NCBI RefSeq assembly: GCF_900091455.1
Contig: NZ_LT607412.1
Location: forward strand, 5,518,001-5,582,000
Direction of reading: 5' to 3'
DNA: 64,000 nucleotides
From: Micromonospora coriariae
GTDB taxonomy: Bacteria > Actinomycetota > Actinomycetes > Mycobacteriales > Micromonosporaceae
The translations under genes and the position numbers were made by a program. The notes below the pieces were generated by a model, which saw only the letters and a list, made by a program, of their open reading frames with translations, was not told the origin of the DNA and made no database searches. Numbering within the stretch: the stretch's first letter is position 1; every line of letters begins with the position of its first letter. Shown in pieces: positions 7,639-15,326 of the stretch.

Positions 7639-8711
7639 AGGAACCGGCTGACGGCCGGCCCACTGTGCACACGGTCGCCGCCCGCGCCGGTGTCTCCATC
7701 GCGTCCGCCTCGCGAGTGCTCAACGGCATCGGCGGCAGCCCGGAGACGATCCGCAAGGTACGCGCCGCGGCGGCCGAGGTGGGCTATGTGCCGAACGCGA
7801 TCGCCCGTTCGTTGCAGTCCCAGCGCACCGGCCTTGTCGCGCTCGCCGTCGAGGACATCGGCAACCCGGTCTACGTCGAGATGATGCGCGCCATCGAGTC
7901 CGTGGTCGCCTCCTCCGGGCGGCAACTGCTGGTGCACGCCACCGGCGGACGGATCGACAACGAGACCGCCCTGCTGCGCCGGCTGGCCAACCGCTACGTG
8001 GACGGGATGATCGTCTCGCCGATCCGGGTCACCGACGACCACCTGACCGCGCTGGTGGACAGCCCGGTTCCGGTGGTGGTGGTCGGCCAGCTCGGCGCGG
8101 ACGCTCCGGTCGACAACGTGCGTACCGACTCGCGGCACGGTGTGGCGCTGGCCGTGGACCACCTCGTCGCCAGCGGCCGGCGCCGTATCGGCTTCGTCAA
8201 CGGCCCGCTCGACACCGTCCCGGGTACCGCCCGCGACGCCGGCTTCCGGGCCGCCCTGGCGCGACACGACATCCGGCTCGACGAGGACCTGATCGAGGTC
8301 GGCGACTTCCAGTACGCCGCCGGCCGGGCCGCCACCGAGCGGCTGCTCGCCCGCACCGACCCGGACGCCCTGGTCTGCGCCAACGACCTCATCGCGGTCG
8401 GGGCGCTGCACGCCCTGCTCGCCGCCGGGCGTCGGGTGCCGCAGGACGTCGCCGTCGTCGGCATGGACGACACCGAGCTCGCCCGGATGATGTTTCCCCA
8501 GCTCTCCAGCGTCTCGCTCGGGTCCGCCGCGCGTGGTCGCCGGGCGGCCGAGCTGCTCCTGCAACGCATCGCCGACCCGACAGTGCCGCCGCGGCGCGAG
8601 CAGGTACCTCCCAGCCTCGCCATCCGCGCGTCCAGTGGCCCGCCGCTGCCGGCACCCCGGCCGGCCGCCCCGGCGACCACCCACCCGACCAGCGAAGGGG
8701 TGACCGCATGA
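7605..8711 (+). CDS. LacI family transcriptional regulator of the downstream sugar operon
   Basis: 368 residues from the GTG at 7605; a GTG at 7620 is an alternative. The helix-turn-helix reads TVHTVAARAGVSIASASRVLNG, followed by the hinge helix VPNAIARSLQSQRTGLVALAVEDI. The rest is a periplasmic-binding-protein-like sensor domain, with FVNGPLDTVPGTARDAGFRAAL and VCANDLIAVGALHAL typical of sugar-sensing members. Three AAACGTTT operators sit upstream and within the first codons. The stop overlaps the first permease by four bases. It is expected to repress the whole 7.6-19.3 kb operon until a sugar ligand binds. Confidence 0.92.
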   Translation: MEVPNVGRKRLQEPADGRPTVHTVAARAGVSIASASRVLNGIGGSPETIRKVRAAAAEVGYVPNAIARSLQSQRTGLVALAVEDIGNPVYVEMMRAIESVVASSGRQLLVHATGGRIDNETALLRRLANRYVDGMIVSPIRVTDDHLTALVDSPVPVVVVGQLGADAPVDNVRTDSRHGVALAVDHLVASGRRRIGFVNGPLDTVPGTARDAGFRAALARHDIRLDEDLIEVGDFQYAAGRAATERLLARTDPDALVCANDLIAVGALHALLAAGRRVPQDVAVVGMDDTELARMMFPQLSSVSLGSAARGRRAAELLLQRIADPTVPPRREQVPPSLAIRASSGPPLPAPRPAAPATTHPTSEGVTA

Positions 8712-9643
8712 CCACGCTGGCCGAGCGGCCGGACGTCGAACGGGCCGGACCGGCCCGCCGGCCGAACCGGTTCCGTTCCGACCGGACCACCATCTACCTT
8801 CTGCTCCTGCCGTCGCTGCTGCCGATCCTGGTGCTGTCGGTGTTTCCGCTGCTGCGCGGCATCTATCTCGGCTTCACCGACGCCCGGGCCGGGCGCAACG
8901 TCGAGGTGTCCTTCACCGGCCTGGCCAACTACCGCGAACTCCTCGGCGACGAGCTGTTCTGGAACTCGTTCAAGATCGGTCTGCTCTGGGCGGTCGGGGT
9001 GACGGTGCTCCAGTTCCTGCTCGCCCTCGGGCTGGCCCTGCTGCTCAACCAGCAGTTGCGTTTCCGGGGTGTGGCCCGGGTGCTGGCCGTGGTGCCGTGG
9101 GCGATGCCGCCGGTCGTGGTCGGCATCCTCTGGAAGCTCGTCTACCACCCGGACGCCGGCCTGCTCAACGAGTTCTTCCACCGGGTCGGCGCCGACGGGC
9201 TGCGGACCAACTGGCTCGGCGACTTCAGCACGGCACTGCCCGCCGTGATCCTCGTCGGGGTCTGGGCCGGTATGCCGCAGACCACCGTCGTCCTGCTCGC
9301 CGGCCTCCAGGGGGTGGGCCGCGAGCTGCACGAGGCCGCCGCGGTGGACGGGGCCAGCACGTGGCACCGGTTCCGGCACGTCACGCTGCCCGCCCTGGCC
9401 CCGGTGATCGTGGCGATCACGTCGCTGGACTTCATCTGGAACTTCAACTCGTTCGGGCTGGTGTACGTGCTGACCGCGGGCGGGCCGGGCGGCAAGACCA
9501 TGCTGCCGATGCTCTTCGCCTACGAGGAGGCGTTCCGCTACGGCAACTACGGCTACGCCGCCGCGCTCGGCAACGTGATGGTCGTGCTCATCATCGCGCT
9601 GCTCGCCGTCTATCTCCGGCGCCGGCTGAGGGAGGCGAACTGA
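8708..9643 (+). CDS. Carbohydrate ABC transporter permease (MalF type)
   Basis: 311 residues with six predicted membrane helices. The cytoplasmic EAA loop reads ELHEAAAVDGASTWHRFRHV, matching EAA-x3-G-x9-I-x-LP for contact with the ATPase. A polar N-terminal tail precedes the first helix (TIYLLLLPSLLPILVLSVF), as in the CUT1 family that imports oligosaccharides and glycosides. It overlaps the LacI stop by ATGA and is one base from the second permease. No ATP-binding subunit is encoded in the operon. In actinomycetes a shared MsiK-type ATPase elsewhere commonly serves such importers. Confidence 0.92.
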   Translation: MTTLAERPDVERAGPARRPNRFRSDRTTIYLLLLPSLLPILVLSVFPLLRGIYLGFTDARAGRNVEVSFTGLANYRELLGDELFWNSFKIGLLWAVGVTVLQFLLALGLALLLNQQLRFRGVARVLAVVPWAMPPVVVGILWKLVYHPDAGLLNEFFHRVGADGLRTNWLGDFSTALPAVILVGVWAGMPQTTVVLLAGLQGVGRELHEAAAVDGASTWHRFRHVTLPALAPVIVAITSLDFIWNFNSFGLVYVLTAGGPGGKTMLPMLFAYEEAFRYGNYGYAAALGNVMVVLIIALLAVYLRRRLREAN

Positions 9644-9644
9644 C

Positions 9645-10484
9645 ATGTTCGGAAAGCCGAGCCGTACCGGGCGGGCGCTGCAGTACCTGGCGCTCCTCGG
9701 CTACCTGATCTTCCTCGGATTCCCGCTGATCTGGCTGCTCTCCACGGCCTTCAAGCCGCCGAGGGAGCTGGTGCGGCTGCACCCCACGCTGATCCCGAGC
9801 GACCCGACCGTGCAGAACTTCGTCCAGGCCTTCACCGAGCAGGAGCTGGGCCGGGCGGCACTGAACAGCCTCCAGGTCTCGCTGTCCTCGGCGGTGCTGA
9901 CCGTCCTGGTCGCCATGCCGGCCTCGTACGCGCTGGCCCGGTTCCGCTCCAAGCTCGGCACCGCGGCGTTGGGCTGGGTGCTGCTGTCGCAGCTCTTCCC
10001 GTTCGTGCTGCTGATCATCCCGATCTTCCTGGTGCTGCGGCAGGTCGGCCTGGCCAACACGCACGCCGGGCTGGTGCTGATCTACGTGGTCTGGGCGCTG
10101 CCGTTCGCGCTGTGGATGCTGCAGGGCTTCGTCCGCAACATTCCTCGCGAGCTGGAGGAGGCCGCCTCGGTGGACGGGGCGAGCCGCGTGCAGGTCCTGC
10201 GCCGGGTGGTGTTCCCGTTGCTCGCCCCGGGCCTGGTCGCGACCGCGCTCTTCTCCTTCATCTCGGCCTGGAACGAGTTCTTCTTCGCCCTGGTGCTGAT
10301 CAAGACGCCCGATCTGGCCACCTTGCCGGTGGCGCTGGCCCGGTTCGTCGGCATCGAGGGCACCGCCCGACTCGGGCCGCTCGCGGCCGGCTCGCTGCTG
10401 GCCACCCTGCCCAGCCTGATCTTCTTCGCGTTCATGCAACGCCGGCTCTCGTCCGGGTCGCTCGCCGGCGCGGTCAAGGGCTGA
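9645..10484 (+). CDS. Carbohydrate ABC transporter permease (MalG type)
   Basis: 279 residues, six membrane helices. The EAA loop reads ELEEAASVDGASRVQVLRRV. It opens with GRALQYLALLGYLIFLGFPLIWLLSTAFKP and contains the ASYALARFRSKLGTAAL segment usual for MalG-like CUT1 permeases. It pairs with the preceding MalF-type subunit to form the membrane channel. The start is one base after the previous stop, so translation is probably coupled. Confidence 0.92.
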   Translation: MFGKPSRTGRALQYLALLGYLIFLGFPLIWLLSTAFKPPRELVRLHPTLIPSDPTVQNFVQAFTEQELGRAALNSLQVSLSSAVLTVLVAMPASYALARFRSKLGTAALGWVLLSQLFPFVLLIIPIFLVLRQVGLANTHAGLVLIYVVWALPFALWMLQGFVRNIPRELEEAASVDGASRVQVLRRVVFPLLAPGLVATALFSFISAWNEFFFALVLIKTPDLATLPVALARFVGIEGTARLGPLAAGSLLATLPSLIFFAFMQRRLSSGSLAGAVKG

Positions 10485-10518
10485 ACCGTCCCCCAACCAC
10501 CACCAAGGAGGTACCCCC

Positions 10519-11811
10519 ATGCTCCGTACCCGATTCCGTCGACTGGCCGCGGCCACCGCGGTCGCGGTCGTCGGCCTCGGCGCGCTCGCCGCGTGCGGTG
10601 ACGGCGGCGGCGACGAGGCCACGTCCGGCCCGGTCAAACTGCGCTTCCTGAGCCTCGCCTGGCAGAAGGAGTCGCTGCAGGTCAACAAGGACCTCGTCGC
10701 CAAGTGGAACGCCGAGCACCCCGACATCCAGGTCGAGTACGTCCAGGGTGACTGGAACTCGGTGCACGACCAGTTGCTGACCTCCTTCGAGGGCGGCGAC
10801 GCACCGGACATCGTGCACTACGAGGCGTCCTCGATCGGTGAGTTCAGCAAGCAGGGTTACCTGGCCGATCTCTCCGGGCTCGTCTCCGACGACCTCAAGG
10901 GTCAGATCGACAAGGGCGTCTGGGACACCGCGACCTTCGACGGCAAGGTCGCAGGTGTGCCGTTCCTGCTGGAGTCGCAGGTCGTCATCGCCAACAAGAA
11001 GCTGCTCGACGCCGCCGGCGTCGCGGTGCCGCCGGCCGACGGCGGCTGGACCTGGGACGAGTTCCAGAGCAACGCGCAGAAGCTCACCAAGCCCGGCCAG
11101 TACGGCGTGGCCTGGGCGTTGAAGTCGCCGACCAACCGGGTGCTCAACCTGGCGCTCAACTACGACGGGAAGTTCTTCTACACCGACGGTGGGCGCACCG
11201 AGGTCAGGGTCGGTGACGCGGAGAAGGAGATCCCGAAGCGGATCCACGACATGATCTACACCGCGAAGTCGGCGTCCCCGGAGGCGCTCGGCATGAGCGG
11301 CGCGGACACCCTCCCCGGCTTCTTCGGCGGCAAGTACGCCATGCTGCCCGGCTCGGTGTCGCTGCGTCAGCAGATGGTCGAGCAGGCGCCGGCCGGCTTC
11401 GAGTGGGTCACCCTGCCGCCGGTCAAGGGGCTCTCCAGCAAGCAGGCCGCGAACCCGCAGACGCTCTCGGTCTCCGAGGACTCCAAGCACAAGAAGCAGG
11501 CCGCGCAGTTCCTCGAGTACTTCCTGAACCCGACCAACATGGCCGCCCTGGCCAAGGGTGACTGGCTGGTTCCGACCGGCAAGCAGGCCAACGAGGAGCT
11601 GGTCAAGGTCACCACCGGCAAGCAGGGCTGGGACGTCGCCGCGGACAGCGCCGCGGACCTGACCGTCGCCCCGTTCCAGCAGGCCGACGGCTACCCGGAG
11701 TGGAAGACCAAGTACGCCACCCCGGCTCTCCAGCAGTACTTCGCCAACAAGATCACCCTCGATCAGCTCGGTACGCAGTTGGTCGACGGTGGCAAGCAGG
11801 TTCTGAGGTAG
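10519..11811 (+). CDS. Sugar-binding lipoprotein of ABC transporter
   Basis: 430 residues. A type II signal peptide ends in the lipobox LAAC with the lipidated Cys at residue 26, followed by a Gly/Asp-rich tether. The body is a cluster B (SBP_bac_1) binding protein: VKLRFLSLAWQKESLQVNKDLVAKWN, then GDWNSVHDQLLTSFEGGDAPDIVHYE. Aromatic residues typical of sugar stacking are frequent. GGAGG lies close before the ATG. It is anchored outside the membrane and delivers substrate to the two upstream permeases. Ligand unknown; the operon context suggests a ribose-containing or other glycoside. Confidence 0.92.
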   Translation: MLRTRFRRLAAATAVAVVGLGALAACGDGGGDEATSGPVKLRFLSLAWQKESLQVNKDLVAKWNAEHPDIQVEYVQGDWNSVHDQLLTSFEGGDAPDIVHYEASSIGEFSKQGYLADLSGLVSDDLKGQIDKGVWDTATFDGKVAGVPFLLESQVVIANKKLLDAAGVAVPPADGGWTWDEFQSNAQKLTKPGQYGVAWALKSPTNRVLNLALNYDGKFFYTDGGRTEVRVGDAEKEIPKRIHDMIYTAKSASPEALGMSGADTLPGFFGGKYAMLPGSVSLRQQMVEQAPAGFEWVTLPPVKGLSSKQAANPQTLSVSEDSKHKKQAAQFLEYFLNPTNMAALAKGDWLVPTGKQANEELVKVTTGKQGWDVAADSAADLTVAPFQQADGYPEWKTKYATPALQQYFANKITLDQLGTQLVDGGKQVLR

Positions 11812-11813
11812 AC

Positions 11814-13007
11814 ATGTCACTCTTGCTCGACACATCGGTCGGCTGCCTGGTCGGCGCCGCGGTCGGAGACGCCCTCGGCGGCGCCACCGAGACGGCACTA
11901 CCGGAGCAGATCCGCGCACGGTTCGGCGGTTGGGTCGAGGGCATCGTGCCCCCGTACCACGCCGACTGGGCCACCGCGCGACCGCTCGCGCCGTACCACA
12001 AGGGCGACGGGCACATCACCGACGACACGTTGATGACCCACGCCCTGGTCCGCGCCTACGCGGCCAAACGCGACCACCTCGACGCGTACGACGTGGTGGA
12101 GCTGCTGGTCCCCGACCTGATCGAGCGGGTGGTCTACATCCCCGACCTGGAGCGGGAGGGGGTGACCTTCCACCGGCTCGCGGCCGCCGAGCGGTGGCTG
12201 GTCACCCGCCTGCACCACGCCCACGCGGACCCGCGCGAGGCCGGGGTCGGCAACATCGTCAACTGTGGAGCGGCCATGTACATGGCCCCGGTCGGCATCG
12301 TCAACGCGGGCGATCCGGCCGGGGCGTACGCCGAGGCGGTGGAGATCGCCGGGGCGCACCAGCACAGCTACGGGCGGGAGGCCGCCGCCGTCTTCGCGGC
12401 GGCGGTCGCCGCGGCGGCGACCCCCGGCGCCGGCGTCGAGGATGTCGTCACCGCGGCGCTGGACCTGGCCCGCGACGGCACCCGGGCGGCCATCGACGCG
12501 GTGGTCAAGGAGGCCCGGAGCCACCACGACTGGAAGCAGGCGATTCCGGCGCTGCGCGCGGCGGTCGCCCCCTACGACACGGTGGGGGAGGAGTACCGGA
12601 GTCCGGGCCTCGGTGCGCGGCGGCCCAGCCGGCTGCACGCCATCGAGGAGCTACCGGTGGCCATCGGCATGCTCGTGGTAGCCGGCGGCGAGTTCCGCCC
12701 TGCGGTGCTCGGCGCGGTCAACTACGGCCGGGACGCCGACTCGACCGCGACCATGGCCGCTGCCATCGCCGGGGCGCTCGGCGGCGCCGCCGCGGTGCCG
12801 ACGGAGTGGTCCGAGGTGGTCGCCACCGCCTCCAGGACCGACCTGGTGGAGCCGGGCCGGATCCTCGCGGCGGTGGCCGGCGAGGTCTTCGAGCGGGACC
12901 AGGCCCGGTTCACCCGGCGCGCGGAGCGCTTCGCCGGCCTGGCCGGCCTGGCCGGTGGCGCCGGGCGGGCCGTGCCGGACGCACCGGACGGGGAGCAGAC
13001 CCGGTGA
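11814..13007 (+). CDS. ADP-ribosylglycohydrolase (DraG/ARH) family protein, copy 1
   Basis: 397 residues from the ATG at 11814, two bases after the binding-protein stop. The all-alpha DraG fold is indicated by VGCLVGAAVGDALGGATE near the N-terminus, the dinuclear-metal motif TDDT at residues 69-72, and the C-terminal NYGRDADST (Asp307, Asp309) that completes the metal site. Known family members hydrolyse ADP-ribosyl-arginine and related N- or O-ribosides. In a sugar-import operon, with a ribokinase three genes on, a small imported riboside is a likelier substrate than a modified protein. Its stop overlaps the next GTG start. Confidence 0.88.
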   Translation: MSLLLDTSVGCLVGAAVGDALGGATETALPEQIRARFGGWVEGIVPPYHADWATARPLAPYHKGDGHITDDTLMTHALVRAYAAKRDHLDAYDVVELLVPDLIERVVYIPDLEREGVTFHRLAAAERWLVTRLHHAHADPREAGVGNIVNCGAAMYMAPVGIVNAGDPAGAYAEAVEIAGAHQHSYGREAAAVFAAAVAAAATPGAGVEDVVTAALDLARDGTRAAIDAVVKEARSHHDWKQAIPALRAAVAPYDTVGEEYRSPGLGARRPSRLHAIEELPVAIGMLVVAGGEFRPAVLGAVNYGRDADSTATMAAAIAGALGGAAAVPTEWSEVVATASRTDLVEPGRILAAVAGEVFERDQARFTRRAERFAGLAGLAGGAGRAVPDAPDGEQTR

Positions 13008-14356
13008 GGTTCACCTGGGTCCAGCCGGAGGACCTGCTGCCCCACGAGTTGGCGGCCGGCCGGGACGAGGGCCGCGACGTGGCGGCCCTCGCCCGGCGGT
13101 GGACCGAGGCCGGCGGGGACCTGACCCCGCCGGTCAGCGGAGCGTCGCCCACCCCGGCCTCGCCCGCGCTGCGGGCGCTCGCGGCGGAGCTGCTGGACGC
13201 CGCCGACGCGCTGCCCGCCGTCGCCACCGACGACGAGCCGGACGACCTGGCCGCGCTCCGGGCCCAGTGGCCGGACGCCTGGTCGCTGTCGACCGACGTG
13301 ACGTACGACCGGTTGCACGGCGCGTGGCTCGGGCGGGCGGCAGGATGCCTGCTCGGCAAGCCGGTGGAGAAGATCCCCCGCGAGGGGATCCGGGAGATCC
13401 TCACCGCCACCGGCCGATGGCCGCTGCGGGACTGGTTCACCGCGAAGGGACTGCCGGCCGACGTCGCCGCCCGCTGGCCCTGGAACCGGCGCAGCGCGCC
13501 GACCAGCCTCGCCGAGAACATCGACGGCATGCCCGAGGACGACGACCTGAACTACCCGCTGCTGGCCCTGCGGGTGCTCGAGACCCAGGGGCGGGACTTC
13601 ACAAGCGCCGACGTGGCGCAGGCCTGGCTGGACTGGCTGCCCGGTGGGCGGGTCTTCACCGCCGAACGGGTGGCATACCGGAACCTGCTGCTCGGGCTCG
13701 CGCCACCGCAGAGCGCCCGCCGGCACAACCCGTTCCGGGAGTGGATCGGCGCGCAGATCCGCACCGACGTGTACGGCTGGGTCAACCCCGGCCGGCCGGA
13801 CCGGGCCGCGGAGCTGGCCCTGCGGGACGCCACAGTCAGCCACGTCCGGGGTGGCGTGCACGGCGCGCTCTGGGCCGCCGCCCTGGCCGCCGCCGCGCCG
13901 GTCGCCGACACCGTCGACGAGGTGCTGGACGCGGCCGAGGCGGTGCTGCCGCCGCGCAGTCGGTTCGCGGCCACGGTCCGCGAGGCGCGCGCCCTCGGCG
14001 CGGGCACCGACGACTGGGAACGCGTGGTCGACGAGCTGTACGACCGCCACGGTCACCTGCACTGGGTACACGTGCGCAACAACGCCGCGCTGGTGGCCGC
14101 CGCACTGGCGTACGGCCGCGGCGACCTGGAGCGGTCCATCACCGCTGTGGTCAGTGGCGGCTGGGACACCGATTCGACAGGCGCGACCGTCGGTGCGGTG
14201 ACCGGGGCGCTCACCGGGGCGTCGGGGCTGCCGGCGCGGTGGATCGCCCCGCTGCGCAACCGGCTGGCCAGCAGCATCGCCGGTTTCGACGGGATCGGTT
14301 TCGACGAGCTGGCCGAGCGGACCCGGGCCCTGGCCGAGGCGGGGAGCGGGTCATGA
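13004..14356 (+). CDS. ADP-ribosylglycohydrolase (DraG/ARH) family protein, copy 2
   Basis: 450 residues from the GTG at 13004, overlapping copy 1 by four bases. A roughly 95-residue N-terminal extension (RFTWVQPEDLLPHELAAG..., sharing little with copy 1) precedes the fold, which starts at YDRLHGAWLGRAAGCLLGKP. Metal-site motifs are EDDDLNYPLLAL (residues 178 on) and GGWDTDST near residue 395. The two copies are divergent in sequence, so they probably act on different bonds or substrates rather than being a recent duplication. The extension may bind a partner or close the active site; that is inference. Confidence 0.85.
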   Translation: MRFTWVQPEDLLPHELAAGRDEGRDVAALARRWTEAGGDLTPPVSGASPTPASPALRALAAELLDAADALPAVATDDEPDDLAALRAQWPDAWSLSTDVTYDRLHGAWLGRAAGCLLGKPVEKIPREGIREILTATGRWPLRDWFTAKGLPADVAARWPWNRRSAPTSLAENIDGMPEDDDLNYPLLALRVLETQGRDFTSADVAQAWLDWLPGGRVFTAERVAYRNLLLGLAPPQSARRHNPFREWIGAQIRTDVYGWVNPGRPDRAAELALRDATVSHVRGGVHGALWAAALAAAAPVADTVDEVLDAAEAVLPPRSRFAATVREARALGAGTDDWERVVDELYDRHGHLHWVHVRNNAALVAAALAYGRGDLERSITAVVSGGWDTDSTGATVGAVTGALTGASGLPARWIAPLRNRLASSIAGFDGIGFDELAERTRALAEAGSGS

Positions 14357-14387
14357 CGCAGCACGGGTGGACGAAAGGGAGCACGGC

Positions 14388-15326
14388 ATGAGCGCGCGTG
14401 TGGCCGTGGTGGGCAGCAGCAACCTGGATCTGGTGGTGACGGCGTCCCGGCTGCCCCACCCCGGCGAGACGGTGCTGGGCGAGAACTTCCGGACCGTGCC
14501 GGGCGGCAAGGGCGCCAACCAGGCGGTGGCCGCCGCGCGGGCCGGCGCGGCCTGCGACTTCGTCGGCGCGGTCGGTGACGACGAGTTCGGTACGCAGATG
14601 CGGGCCAGCCTGGCCGGCGCCGGGGTGGGCGTTCGCGGCCTGCGGACCGTCGCCGGTGCCTCCGGCATCGCGCTGATCGCCGTCGACCGGGACGCGGAGA
14701 ACTTCATCGTCGTCGCGCCCGGCGCCAACGGCACGTTGACCGAGCTGGACGCCGACGACCGGGCGACCATCGCCGCGGCCGACGTGCTGCTGCTCCAGCT
14801 GGAGGTGCCGCTGGCCGCGGTGGTCCAGGCGGCCGGCTGGGCCCGGGGGGCGGGCACCACCGTCGTGCTGAACGCCGCACCGGCCGCCGTCCTGCCGACG
14901 GGGCTGTTCGACCTGGTCGACGTGCTGGTGGTCAACGAACACGAGGCGGCGGTCGTGGCCGGGGTCTTCTCCGAAGATCCGTCGGTGCTGCTCGACGCAC
15001 TGCTGGAGCTGGTGCCCCGGGTGGTGCTGACCCGCGGCGCGCGCGGTGCCGCGTACGCCGACCGACGTGGTCTGCGCCTGGCGGTCCCCGCCCCGCGCAT
15101 CGACGCGGTGGACACCACCGCCGCGGGCGACGCCTTCACCGGGGCGCTCGCCGTCGGCTGGGCCGAGCGTGGCGGCGCCACCACCGACGACACCGTCCTG
15201 GCGAGCCTGCGCTGGGCGTGCGCCGCCGGCGCGGCCTGCGCCCAGCGGCACGGCGCCTCCACCGCCCTGCCCGAGCGGTCCGCCATCGACGCCCTCTACG
15301 ACGCGACCTACCGAGGTACACCGTGA
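14388..15326 (+). CDS. rbsK: Ribokinase (PfkB family carbohydrate kinase)
   Basis: 312 residues from the ATG at 14388; a GTG at 14367 is less likely because GGGAGC sits just before the ATG. Motifs: VAVVGSSNLDLVV at the start, VPGGKGANQAVAAARAGA (PfkB signature 1, ribose-binding GGKGAN), and DTTAAGDAFTGAL (signature 2, catalytic Asp and anion hole). GGKGANQA followed by FVGAVGDDEFG is characteristic of true ribokinases. The reaction is ATP + D-ribose to ribose 5-phosphate. Placed after two DraG-fold genes, it probably traps the ribose they release. Confidence 0.88.
   Translation: MSARVAVVGSSNLDLVVTASRLPHPGETVLGENFRTVPGGKGANQAVAAARAGAACDFVGAVGDDEFGTQMRASLAGAGVGVRGLRTVAGASGIALIAVDRDAENFIVVAPGANGTLTELDADDRATIAAADVLLLQLEVPLAAVVQAAGWARGAGTTVVLNAAPAAVLPTGLFDLVDVLVVNEHEAAVVAGVFSEDPSVLLDALLELVPRVVLTRGARGAAYADRRGLRLAVPAPRIDAVDTTAAGDAFTGALAVGWAERGGATTDDTVLASLRWACAAGAACAQRHGASTALPERSAIDALYDATYRGTP

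Noticed and set aside
7994..9646. 550-codon minus-strand frame opposite LacI and the first permease
   Set aside because: Antisense shadow; His/Glu/Gln/Arg-rich translation with no motif, while the plus strand encodes recognisable families.
11930..13003. In-frame upstream extension of the second DraG-fold gene
   Set aside because: It would lie wholly inside the first DraG-fold gene in another frame; the GTG at 13004 overlapping the stop is the sensible start.
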